Assembly: GCA_937981955.1 (NCBI GenBank)
Contig: CALJNA010000092.1
Coordinates: forward strand, 1-43,239
From: an uncultured Granulosicoccaceae bacterium
GTDB taxonomy: Bacteria; Pseudomonadota; Gammaproteobacteria; Granulosicoccales; Granulosicoccaceae
Length of the DNA stretch: 43,239 bases
Direction of reading: 5' to 3'
Shown: one piece after another, positions 36,477 through 43,239 of the stretch
Layout: the number at the start of each line of letters is the position of its first letter
How positions within the stretch are numbered: the stretch's first letter is position 1
Position numbers and translations under genes: made by a program
Notes under the pieces: model-generated
What the model was told of the DNA's origin: nothing
Databases searched by the model: none
The model's input: only the letters and a program-made list of their open reading frames with translations

Positions 36477-38009
36477 ATGAGTGCGAAACCCGCAAGTGTC
36501 CGTCGCCCTGTCATTCTTATTATCATGGATGGCATTGGTGTCAATCCCGCCAAAGAAAACAATGCTGTCGCCCTGGCATCGACGCCTAATCTTGATCGAA
36601 TCTATTCATCGAACTCAGTGTGTTTGATTGAAGCATCGGGAAAAGCCGTTGGATTACCTGACGGTCAAATGGGTAACTCAGAAGTGGGGCATTTAACCTT
36701 AGGTGCAGGCACGGTGTTAAAGCAGGATTTGGTAAAGATATCCGATGCCATAAAAGATCAAAGCTTTTTCACCAACGATGCATTGCTATCGGCGGTGCAA
36801 CGTGCGGCGAAAAAGCAGCGCCCACTGCACTTACTCGGGCTGGTTTCCGATGGTGGGGTGCACAGTCATGTCGCACATCTGCAGGCGCTTATTCAGCTTT
36901 GTGAAAAACATGGTGTTGTCCCGTGTGTGCATATGGTTACCGATGGCCGCGATACCGCTCCTCAATGTGCAAAGGACTATCTGGAAACCCTGGAAGAGGC
37001 ATTGGCAAAAGCCGGTGGCTCCATCGCGACGGTTATTGGCCGATACTACGCAATGGATCGGGACAAGCGTTGGGATCGTGTCGAACTTGCCTGGCAGTGC
37101 ATCGTGAATGCGAAAGGTGATAGCGCCACGAACGCTGGTGCTGCACTTGATGCGGCTTACAAGGCCGATAAAACTGACGAGTTCGTTCCGCCAACCGTTA
37201 TTGAAGGTTTCGACGGGTTGCAAAACGATGATGAAGTGGTGTTTTTCAATTTCCGCAACGATCGACCGCGAGAAATCAGCGAAGCGCTTGGTCTGGATTC
37301 ATTCAATGATTTTGATCGTGGTGATTTTTCAACAATCAATCTGACAACCATGACTCGCTACGAATCCAGTTATCCATTTGCCTGTGCGTTTACTAAAGAT
37401 GCGGCCAGCAATACGCTTGGGCAAGTGGTGTCGGATGCAGGGTTGAAACAACTCCGATCAGCTGAAACTGAAAAGTATCCTCATGTCACGTTCTTTTTTA
37501 ATGGTGGGCTGGATGAACCACTACCTGGCGAAGAACGGTTGCTGGTGAATTCACCGAAGGTCGCCACCTACGACTTGCAGCCCGAGATGAGTGCAGAAGG
37601 TGTGGCAGTCGGAATTGAGAAAGCGCTCAACGACAAGGCCCATGATCTCATAGTGGTAAATTTTGCCAATGGTGATATGGTCGGTCATACCGGCGTGCCA
37701 GAGGCTGTAATCAAGTCAGTTGAAGTGGTCGATGAAAAAGTTGGCAGGTTATGGGATGCGGCGCTGAGCAACGGCTATTCAATTGTATTAACTGCCGATC
37801 ACGGCAATGCTGATATGTTGAAAGATCCGATTACCGGTGTGCCGCATACACAGCACACCACGTTCCCGGTTGCTTGTGTTATCAAAGACGAACAGCAGTG
37901 GCAATTAAAAAACGGTTTTGGATTACCTTCTGTTGCTCCGACCATACTGCAACTGATGGGACTCGATCAGCCCGAGAGTATGCAGGGTGAAAGTTTGTTG
38001 ATATCTTAG
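36477..38009 (+). CDS. gpmI: 2,3-bisphosphoglycerate-independent phosphoglycerate mutase
   Basis: This 510-residue Mn-dependent enzyme interconverts 3- and 2-phosphoglycerate in glycolysis. The metal-binding N-terminus ILIIMDGIG, the phosphorylated serine Ser68 in GQMGNSEVGH, VSDGGVHSH, TDGRDTAP, GRYYAMDRDKRW, NFRNDRPREI and the C-terminal TADHGNADM all match. Length is as expected. It is downstream of tatABC on the same strand and may be co-transcribed. No clear intrinsic terminator is visible in the 77 bp before the convergent uup gene. Confidence 0.98.
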   Translation: MSAKPASVRRPVILIIMDGIGVNPAKENNAVALASTPNLDRIYSSNSVCLIEASGKAVGLPDGQMGNSEVGHLTLGAGTVLKQDLVKISDAIKDQSFFTNDALLSAVQRAAKKQRPLHLLGLVSDGGVHSHVAHLQALIQLCEKHGVVPCVHMVTDGRDTAPQCAKDYLETLEEALAKAGGSIATVIGRYYAMDRDKRWDRVELAWQCIVNAKGDSATNAGAALDAAYKADKTDEFVPPTVIEGFDGLQNDDEVVFFNFRNDRPREISEALGLDSFNDFDRGDFSTINLTTMTRYESSYPFACAFTKDAASNTLGQVVSDAGLKQLRSAETEKYPHVTFFFNGGLDEPLPGEERLLVNSPKVATYDLQPEMSAEGVAVGIEKALNDKAHDLIVVNFANGDMVGHTGVPEAVIKSVEVVDEKVGRLWDAALSNGYSIVLTADHGNADMLKDPITGVPHTQHTTFPVACVIKDEQQWQLKNGFGLPSVAPTILQLMGLDQPESMQGESLLIS

Positions 38010-38086
38010 TTTAGGTATCATCAAAAAACCAAGGATGCATTTAAAGCCGTTTTATCAGTTGCGTCGGCGACGATCAGATTAAAGAA

Positions 38087-40006
38087 CTAAGCTTCCAGCT
38101 CCTCCCAGCGCGCATAGGCTGTATCGAGTTCCTGCTGAGTATTTTCAACTCTCTTTAGCACTGCATCGGCATTGTCTTTGTCGTCATAAAAGTCTGGAGC
38201 TGCAATAGCGTCATGTAGTTCGCTAATGGTTGTTTCCAGTTGATTAATCAATTCAGGCAGCGCATCAAGTTCTCGTTGATCTTTATAACTTAGCTTTTTC
38301 GCAGGCTGATTGGCAGGTTTTTCCGTTGTGCTATTCTTTTCAGTAAATGATTCCACATTTGCCGATTTAGCTTTGCGTGTGATCTGCTCGCTATCGGCAA
38401 AGATCGGCCTGAGCGTATTGGATGAGGCCAATTCCCTAAGAAAATCGGTATAACCGCCAACTACATCAACAAATTTTCCATTGCCCTGATAAACCAGACA
38501 ACGAGTTACCACATTGTCCAGTAACTTTCTGTCGTGACTGATCATGATGACTGTGCCCTTATAGTCAGATAGCAGCGATTCAAGTAGCTCCAGTGTTTCA
38601 ACATCCAGATCGTTGCTCGGTTCGTCGAGTACCAGCACGTTCGATGGTTTCAAAAACAGTTTGGCTAACAGCAGTCGGTTGGTTTCGCCACCCGACAGTG
38701 CCGTGATGGGCGCGCGGGCGCGATCAGGTGCGAACAGGAAGTCTTGCATGTAACTCATGATGTGCTTTTGTACACCATTAATGTTCAGCGTATCTTGTCC
38801 TTCACTAACGTTGTCTGCGGCTGATTGTTGCGGGTCTAATGCTGCGCGCAGTTGATCAAAGTAGGCGATTTCCAGTTGTGTGCCGTGTTTGATAGAGCCT
38901 GATTGAGGCTCAAGTTTGCCTAACAACAGATTAATCAATGTTGATTTGCCGCAGCCGTTAGGTCCAACAATGCCAAGTCGGTCGTTTCGCATCACAGACA
39001 CGGACAATTCACTGACAATGTTATTGTCTTCAAATGCAAAACTGATATTGTCCGTTTCAAACACGATTTTGCCGGAACGGTCCGCAGCATTGGCACTCAT
39101 TTTTACCGTGCCGCTGCGCGAGCGTCGGGCGCGGTGCTGGTCACGCATTGCTTCCAGTGCTCGCACACGGCCTTCGTTGCGAGTCCGTCTTGCTTTGATT
39201 CCCTGACGAATCCATGCTTCTTCCTGAGCGAGTTTTTTATCGAACAGTGCATTGTGTTCTGCTTCAACATCAAGTTGCTGCTGTTTTTTAAGCTGATATG
39301 TTTCGTAGTTGCCGGGCCACTCAGTTAGTGCACCTCGATCAAGCTCAATAATATTGTTCGCAACTGCATTTAGAAATGCTCTGTCGTGAGTGACAAACAT
39401 CACACTGCAGTTAAGGCCCAGCAGATATTTCTCAAGCCAGTCAATAGAGCCAATATCAAGATGGTTAGTTGGTTCGTCCAACAGCAATATGTCAGGGTCT
39501 GATACCAGTGCACTGGCAAGCAGAACTCGTCGTTTCATCCCGCCGGATAATCCGGCAACATCTGTTGAACCATCGAGATTCATGCGTGAAATGGTTTCTT
39601 CAACGCGCTGTCCGAGCGCCCACGCATCCTTTGCTTCAATTTGGTCCTGAACGCGTTGCAGTTTGTTGGCATCAAACGCGTCGGCGTCGGTAGAAAGTGT
39701 GTGAAATTCGGCAAGTAAATCGCCAGCCTCCGGAAGCCCTTTTGCCACGACCGAGTAAACATCCCCTGTCATGGTGGTGGGCACGGCTTGTTGTAAGTAA
39801 GCTGTTTTGAGTTGATTGCGACGGCTCAGTTCTCCTGAGTCCGGTTCTATAAAACCACCAATGACTTTGAGTAGGGTAGATTTCCCCTCACCGTTTCGAC
39901 CGACCAATGCCGTTCGACTATTGGCTGCAATAGCAAAATCGATATGGTCGAGGACGGGGACAGCGCCAAACGCGACGGTTAATGAGTGGGCTCTGATCAG
40001 TGCCAC
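38087..40006 (-). CDS. uup: ABC-F family ATPase Uup
   Basis: This 639-residue soluble protein has two ATPase domains, with Walker A VGRNGEGKST and VGPNGCGKST, signatures LSGGMKRRVLLA and LSGGETNRLLLA, and Walker B LLLDEPTNHLD and LVLDEPSNDLD. A linker of charged helices joins them, and a C-terminal coiled coil (about residues 560-635) is typical of Uup. ABC-F proteins act on ribosomes; Uup is linked to stability of repeated DNA and to ribosome function. The start is GTG with no visible ribosome binding site and a hairpin directly ahead of it; the N-terminus MALIRAHSLTVAFG aligns with known Uup starts. Confidence 0.95.
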   Translation of the reverse strand: MALIRAHSLTVAFGAVPVLDHIDFAIAANSRTALVGRNGEGKSTLLKVIGGFIEPDSGELSRRNQLKTAYLQQAVPTTMTGDVYSVVAKGLPEAGDLLAEFHTLSTDADAFDANKLQRVQDQIEAKDAWALGQRVEETISRMNLDGSTDVAGLSGGMKRRVLLASALVSDPDILLLDEPTNHLDIGSIDWLEKYLLGLNCSVMFVTHDRAFLNAVANNIIELDRGALTEWPGNYETYQLKKQQQLDVEAEHNALFDKKLAQEEAWIRQGIKARRTRNEGRVRALEAMRDQHRARRSRSGTVKMSANAADRSGKIVFETDNISFAFEDNNIVSELSVSVMRNDRLGIVGPNGCGKSTLINLLLGKLEPQSGSIKHGTQLEIAYFDQLRAALDPQQSAADNVSEGQDTLNINGVQKHIMSYMQDFLFAPDRARAPITALSGGETNRLLLAKLFLKPSNVLVLDEPSNDLDVETLELLESLLSDYKGTVIMISHDRKLLDNVVTRCLVYQGNGKFVDVVGGYTDFLRELASSNTLRPIFADSEQITRKAKSANVESFTEKNSTTEKPANQPAKKLSYKDQRELDALPELINQLETTISELHDAIAAPDFYDDKDNADAVLKRVENTQQELDTAYARWEELEA

Positions 40007-40035
40007 AGTGTTTTTTCGATTACGCTAAAAACACT
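40007..40035 (-). other. hairpin abutting the uup start codon
   Basis: AGTGTTTTT (40007-40015) pairs with AAAAACACT (40027-40035), nine perfect pairs around an 11-base loop. On the minus strand it occupies the place where a ribosome binding site should be, ending at the base before the uup GTG. It may limit uup translation or act as a protein-binding dyad. Confidence 0.5.
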
Positions 40036-40142
40036 ATTATGCGCCAAAAAGCGCTTCGCTGATTGCTTTGTGCTGCGTTTTACGCAAGCCGGTGGCGGCA
40101 AAGCACCGAATCCGCAGGGTTCGGATTGAATATCATCCAAGC

Positions 40143-41042
40143 TCAGGTCGCGTTAACGCCTGCTGATCGCGAATCTGCGGCGTTAGCGACATCAATATCT
40201 ATATAGAATGTGTTGTACAGCAACCCGAAATCCTGCCCAGGCTGTGTGCTGCGAAACAATTGAAACCGAAAACGATTTTTCTGCATCGCTTGAAAGTTTG
40301 CCCAGATATGAGGCGATCGAAGGGGGCCACCACCGATAAAAACGTGTACCACGTACTGGTCATTTGCCAGGTAGCCAATGGCTTTGAACCCGGGTGAGTC
40401 GAAGAAACTCAAAATAGTGTTCGCTTCTGCTGTAACCAGCTTGCAGGCGAAACCGTTAATCGGGTGTGTCTCGTTTCCGGTGGATTCAACCAGCGTTGGA
40501 TTCGGCAGAAGGCCAATGCGTTTGCTTTTGCTGATGGTTGTTGAAGCCATATCAATCAGCACGGGAACTTGAATATGTGGATTGCCAGGTGTGAGGCGAT
40601 GTGGAGACGATAACTGAGGTTGTGCGCCAGGCATTCCGGTTTGCTTTAACAGTTCACAAATACCCTTTGCCAGCTTATGTGGTTTCAGGTCGCGCTGTTC
40701 AACTAGCGGACGTATATCTGAAGTTCGTCTGTCTTCGATAAGTATGCAATCGTTCTGACTTGCCATGGCGTGCAGGTAGCGCAGGTTTTCAGGCTGAAGT
40801 TCCGACATTTCAGGCGGCACGAACAAAGCCAGTTTGCCGTTCTTCACGTCAGATGAAATGACGGTTTTCAGACTTGGCTCGATTTTGGTGTCTGTCAGGC
40901 GGATGATGCTTGACAGTCCATTTATCCAGGATGCGCTCTCTGGAGCAGCGTTCTTTTCTTTTGTGATTGCCAAAACTGGCCCCTTCGCCGAAAAACGTAA
41001 TGTGCGTTGGGACTGAAGGAAGCTAGATTCGGGCCATAGCAC
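40143..41042 (-). CDS. hypothetical protein, no recognised family
   Basis: This 299-residue reading frame has no shadowing alternative and typical codon use for the region, so it is probably real. There is no signal peptide or transmembrane helix. A central segment LCE-like region (ILIEDRRTSDIRPLVEQRD, KLAKGICELLKQTGMPG) and a C-terminal beta-rich part ending in LLYNTFYIDIDVA are visible, but I recognise no motif. The start is GTG at 41042, which is uncertain. It lies between the BolA-family gene and uup on the same strand, with 123 and 136 bp gaps, and has a strong dyad about 48 bp upstream. Confidence 0.65.
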   Translation of the reverse strand: MLWPESSFLQSQRTLRFSAKGPVLAITKEKNAAPESASWINGLSSIIRLTDTKIEPSLKTVISSDVKNGKLALFVPPEMSELQPENLRYLHAMASQNDCILIEDRRTSDIRPLVEQRDLKPHKLAKGICELLKQTGMPGAQPQLSSPHRLTPGNPHIQVPVLIDMASTTISKSKRIGLLPNPTLVESTGNETHPINGFACKLVTAEANTILSFFDSPGFKAIGYLANDQYVVHVFIGGGPLRSPHIWANFQAMQKNRFRFQLFRSTQPGQDFGLLYNTFYIDIDVANAADSRSAGVNAT

Positions 41043-41089
41043 GCCGGTTCAGGCGTGTGTCACGGCTTTCAGGTTGGCTGTTTCGGTTG

Positions 41090-41119
41090 CGCATAATCCT
41101 TGATCGAGCTGATTATGCG
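41090..41119. promoter_or_regulatory. inverted repeat between the BolA-family gene and the orphan gene, candidate operator
   Basis: CGCATAATC (41090-41098) and GATTATGCG (41111-41119) are perfect 9-bp arms around 12 bases. No U run follows on either strand, so a terminator is unlikely. The position upstream of the orphan minus-strand gene suggests a regulator-binding site. Confidence 0.45.
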
Positions 41120-41165
41120 ACATGCCTGATCGGTGTAAAAGTATAAGCGCCGGATAAAGCCTGCT

Positions 41166-41408
41166 TTACTGCTGTTTTGCGTCAAATTCTGCCTGGGTGT
41201 GGGCCTTGATGGTCAACGCATGAATAGCCCCGGATTTAATGTGCTCCTCAAGGACCGAATAAACCATTTTATGGCGATTGACCGGGCTCACATCGGCAAA
41301 TGCATCGCTGATCACGAGCGCTTCAAATTTACTGCCTTCAGCTGTCACGGTGGCTTTGGCACCTTCGATTTCTTTCTCGACCAGCTGGCTGAAAAAATCC
41401 ATTCGCAT
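41166..41408 (-). CDS. BolA family protein
   Basis: This roughly 80-residue protein has the class II KH-like BolA fold. Recognisable parts are VTAEGSKFEALVISDAFADVSPVNRHKMVYSVLEEHI and the C-terminal IHALTIKAHTQAEF. BolA-type proteins partner with monothiol glutaredoxins in iron-sulfur trafficking or regulate genes. The histidine in VNRHKMVY and that in IHAL are the usual candidate ligands. I give the ATG at 41408; a GTG at 41417 and an ATG at 41402 are possible alternatives, and no strong ribosome binding site decides between them. Confidence 0.9.
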   Translation of the reverse strand: MRMDFFSQLVEKEIEGAKATVTAEGSKFEALVISDAFADVSPVNRHKMVYSVLEEHIKSGAIHALTIKAHTQAEFDAKQQ

Positions 41409-41464
41409 TATCTGCACTCAAATATTGAAGTTGTCGATGATTATACCGAATTGGTGTCGCGGAC

Positions 41465-41492
41465 AAAAAAAAGGGCTCGACAGGCGAGCCCT
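41465..41492 (-). terminator. strong rho-independent terminator on the minus strand
   Basis: GGGCTCG (41473-41479) pairs with CGAGCCC (41485-41491), and on the minus strand the hairpin is followed by eight T. It terminates transcription coming from the small lipoprotein gene or from an unannotated transcript in 41493-41646, and insulates the BolA-family gene. Confidence 0.93.
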
Positions 41493-41646
41493 ATTTGGGG
41501 GTGAGAACGTGACACCATGTATTTCCGGAGCACGTGTATAGAGACTAGTAGGGCCTCTGATAAAGTCAATAAATCATTGATATCACACCAATAAATTGAC
41601 CTTCAATGCGCATAATTTCTATTCGAAATCGACCCGCTTGTCGTGT

Positions 41647-41979
41647 TTATGAGGGATTGCCATAAAAAACGTACGAAGTGGAGTAGTCACTGAACTCGAA
41701 ATAGACTTTTTGTTCGCCTGAATCGACCTGACCATTCAGATTGCCATCGAGAATGCCGTAGCCAAAACGGTATGGACGAGATTCGCCAGAGGTTGTTCCC
41801 GAGGCTGTGGTCAACTTGTCGATTTTCATAAACCGTTTCACCAGTTTTTCACCAGCATAGACTTCCAGTATGCCGTCAGTACCCGTCCAGTTTTGCACAG
41901 CTCGACCCAGCTTGTTTTGTGACTCTTGAGTACAACCGGCCAGCATTAACAGACCGAGCAGAGGGAGAAAGATTTTCAT
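41647..41979 (-). CDS. small lipoprotein, unknown function
   Basis: This 110-residue protein has a lipoprotein signal with LAGC (Cys16), so it should be membrane-anchored in the envelope. The mature part is short and beta-rich, with GILEVYAGEKLVKRFMKIDKL and a C-terminal FEFSDYSTSYVFYG. An EF-hand-like stretch of Asp/Asn (GILDGNLNGQVDSGE) is visible but too short to call calcium binding. It is transcribed alone and ends about 155 bp before a strong terminator. I recognise no named family. Confidence 0.8.
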   Translation of the reverse strand: MKIFLPLLGLLMLAGCTQESQNKLGRAVQNWTGTDGILEVYAGEKLVKRFMKIDKLTTASGTTSGESRPYRFGYGILDGNLNGQVDSGEQKVYFEFSDYSTSYVFYGNPS

Positions 41980-42162
41980 GCGTTTGCTTCCTTTTATAAA
42001 ACTTAGCCTTAGTGTATCGGGTTGCCTCAGTGATTAAACGCATTATTTAGAGCCCGGGAGCAATATTTCGTTAATTATCGGTAGGAAAACCTGAGATGCA
42101 TGCGTACAGAATCGGCTGGCCGAACTAGAATACCGCGTAGACAGACAACCGAGGCGTGAGCC

Positions 42163-42378
42163 GTGACAGCTGCAACAAAACAATTTGGCATCAGCGTAAA
42201 ACTGCCTGAAAACGATCCTATGGCAGCCAAGCACTTACTGGGTGAGCAGTGGTCGGGCACTCGCTGGTATGAAAGCGCCGAAGAGCGGGATGCCGCGTTT
42301 GATTCAATGAACAACCATCCGCGTTACTACCGTAAAGGCGATGTGCCGAGCATTGTACTGGAGAAAATCGACCCATAG
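42163..42378 (+). CDS. small conserved hypothetical protein
   Basis: This 71-residue protein starts at GTG with GAGG upstream. It is hydrophilic, with WSGTRWYESAEERDAAFDSM and NNHPRYYRKGDVPSIVLEKI. No signal peptide or membrane helix is present. Its size and the codon-compatible frame between a divergent lipoprotein and convergent sixA support it. I recognise the general look of a short conserved gammaproteobacterial protein but can assign no function. A small stem (ATAGCG with CGCTAT, 42375-42393) covers the stop codon. Confidence 0.7.
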   Translation: MTAATKQFGISVKLPENDPMAAKHLLGEQWSGTRWYESAEERDAAFDSMNNHPRYYRKGDVPSIVLEKIDP

Positions 42379-42407
42379 CGTTGGGTTCGCTATCGGCTGC
42401 TCGAATA

Positions 42408-42902
42408 TCAGACGGTATTTTTAGGGTAGTCATGTAACAGCAGATCTATTTGAGTATCGGGCTCGATAACAAATGTTTTGCTGCGCAGGGAAAAATCCAG
42501 CAGCGCGCAAGTTACCAGATTATTCGGTGCGCTCGGGTGCAGTTGGCGGCCTAGCGTTTCCAGCCCCGGGTTGTGAGCAATAACCATCACGTGATTTATC
42601 GATTGACTGGTTTGCTGAATGAACTCCAGTAGCGTACCTGCGGAAGCCAGGTACAAGTCTTCATGAAATTCCACTGTTCCTTGTGGCAGCTGATGATTGT
42701 CGACAAAAAATTGTGCGGTTTGACGTGTGCGAACGGCATCGCTGCATAAGATAAGATCGGGCGTACAACCTCTGTCCAGCATTCGTTGCGACATGGTTGG
42801 CGCATCTTTGAGCCCCCGTTCGTTTAACGGTCTGTCAAAATCCTGCTGACCTGAGTCCGCCCAGCTCGATTTCGCATGGCGTAGCAGCGTAAGTCGCTTC
42901 AT
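42408..42902 (-). CDS. sixA: phosphohistidine phosphatase SixA
   Basis: This 164-residue member of the histidine phosphatase superfamily has the LRHAKSSW motif with nucleophile His9, the second arginine in DAVRTRQTA and the second catalytic histidine in VMVIAHNPGLE. SixA removes phosphate from histidine on phosphotransfer proteins such as ArcB or PTS proteins. Length and the lone compact domain fit SixA. It lies 46 bp downstream of the SH3-like gene on the same strand. Confidence 0.95.
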   Translation of the reverse strand: MKRLTLLRHAKSSWADSGQQDFDRPLNERGLKDAPTMSQRMLDRGCTPDLILCSDAVRTRQTAQFFVDNHQLPQGTVEFHEDLYLASAGTLLEFIQQTSQSINHVMVIAHNPGLETLGRQLHPSAPNNLVTCALLDFSLRSKTFVIEPDTQIDLLLHDYPKNTV

Positions 42903-42948
42903 TGTTTGTGTTCACGTGCTGTGATTTGGGCAGCGTATGGTACCTGCT

Positions 42949-43239
42949 CTACTTTATAATCGCAGCATCGTTGGTGCGTATATAACCTGATCCGGTACTG
43001 GTTTGAATCTTGTACCACTCATTAATCTGACTATCGAGCACAAACAAGGTGCCTGGCGCTACGCGCATGATCAACTTTGAATCATAGGCTGGCTGCGTAT
43101 AGATACCTTTTGGGTAATAGGTGCCAACCACTTTGACTTGTGCACCGGCTCCGGCAAACGAGCGCGATTGATTCGTCGAGTCGGCATCGATCGGATTCAA
43201 GTCGAAATTTCTATTGGTATTGATCGGTGTAACAACCAC
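42949..43239 (-). CDS. SH3-like domain protein, truncated by the window end
   Basis: The frame is open to the last base of the window, so the N-terminus is outside; the first visible codons are not a secure start. The 96 visible residues begin with a low-complexity polar stretch and then form a bacterial SH3-like domain: VVGTYYPKGIYTQPAYDSKLIMRVAPGTLFVLDSQINEWYKIQTSTGSGYIRTNDA. The pattern of a valley of hydrophobic strands ending in WYKI and GYI is typical. Such domains often bind peptidoglycan. It is immediately upstream of sixA. Confidence 0.75.
   Translation of the reverse strand: MVVTPINTNRNFDLNPIDADSTNQSRSFAGAGAQVKVVGTYYPKGIYTQPAYDSKLIMRVAPGTLFVLDSQINEWYKIQTSTGSGYIRTNDAAIIK

Noticed and set aside
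38010-38086. Search for an intrinsic terminator between convergent gpmI and uup
   Set aside because: No stem followed by a U run could be found.

Overview
The window looks like chromosomal DNA of a Gammaproteobacterium, probably a marine heterotroph. The grounds are split hisI and hisE genes directly ahead of tatABC, an LpxL-type lipid A acyltransferase, dtd, uup, a BolA-family gene, sixA, a TRAP transporter and a very large secreted oxidase. The species assignment is inference; no rRNA or tRNA gene is present. I see no insertion sequence, integrase, prophage or CRISPR array.

Layout. 1-4767: an alpha-hydroxy acid oxidoreductase (5' end cut off by the window) converges on a TRAP transporter (dctP then a fused dctQM). 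This part is clearly more AT-rich than the rest. 4768-5236: the only stretch above 300 bp without a gene; it holds three strong inverted repeats, probably the dctP control region. 5237-8385: a DUF1800 lipoprotein and a Tat-exported DUF1501 protein. 8506-11832: a minus-strand operon for an OmpA/BON envelope protein with a Glu-Pro repeat, a membrane-anchored coiled-coil protein and a FrnE-like DsbA-family protein. 11901-14989 (+): an LprI-like exported protein, thiamine pyrophosphokinase and L-threonine aldolase. 14999-18380 (-): thiBPQ under a TPP riboswitch. 18509-20361 (-): a DMT-family transporter and a lipid A acyltransferase, overlapping by one base. 20557-20994: dtd. 21187-26730: a 1847-residue secreted protein joining a galactose-oxidase-type copper-radical oxidase, a PKD domain, a beta-propeller, a di-haem cytochrome c domain and four copies of a discoidin-like module. 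26887-30626 (-): a GntR/HutC regulator, trpB, trpA and a siderophore-interacting flavoprotein, apparently one operon. 30816-38009 (+): hisBHAF, hisI, hisE, tatABC and gpmI. 38087-43239: uup, an orphan gene, a BolA-family gene, a small lipoprotein, a small conserved protein, sixA and a truncated SH3-like protein.

How the parts fit. Thiamine uptake (thiBPQ, riboswitch-controlled) and its activation (thiN) sit on either side of ltaE. The TRAP transporter is TakP-like (2-oxo/2-hydroxy monocarboxylates) and faces an FMN enzyme that oxidises 2-hydroxy acids, which suggests uptake and oxidation of lactate-like substrates. The Tat translocase encoded here could export the DUF1501 protein, whose signal carries a twin-arginine motif. 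The strongest candidate for something undescribed is the oxidase-cytochrome fusion at 21187-26730: all five copper and radical residues of galactose oxidase and two CXXCH haem sites can be read in one polypeptide. Secondary candidates are the three-dyad region upstream of dctP, the HutC-type regulator in front of an atypical trpBA pair, and the OmpA/coiled-coil/FrnE envelope operon.
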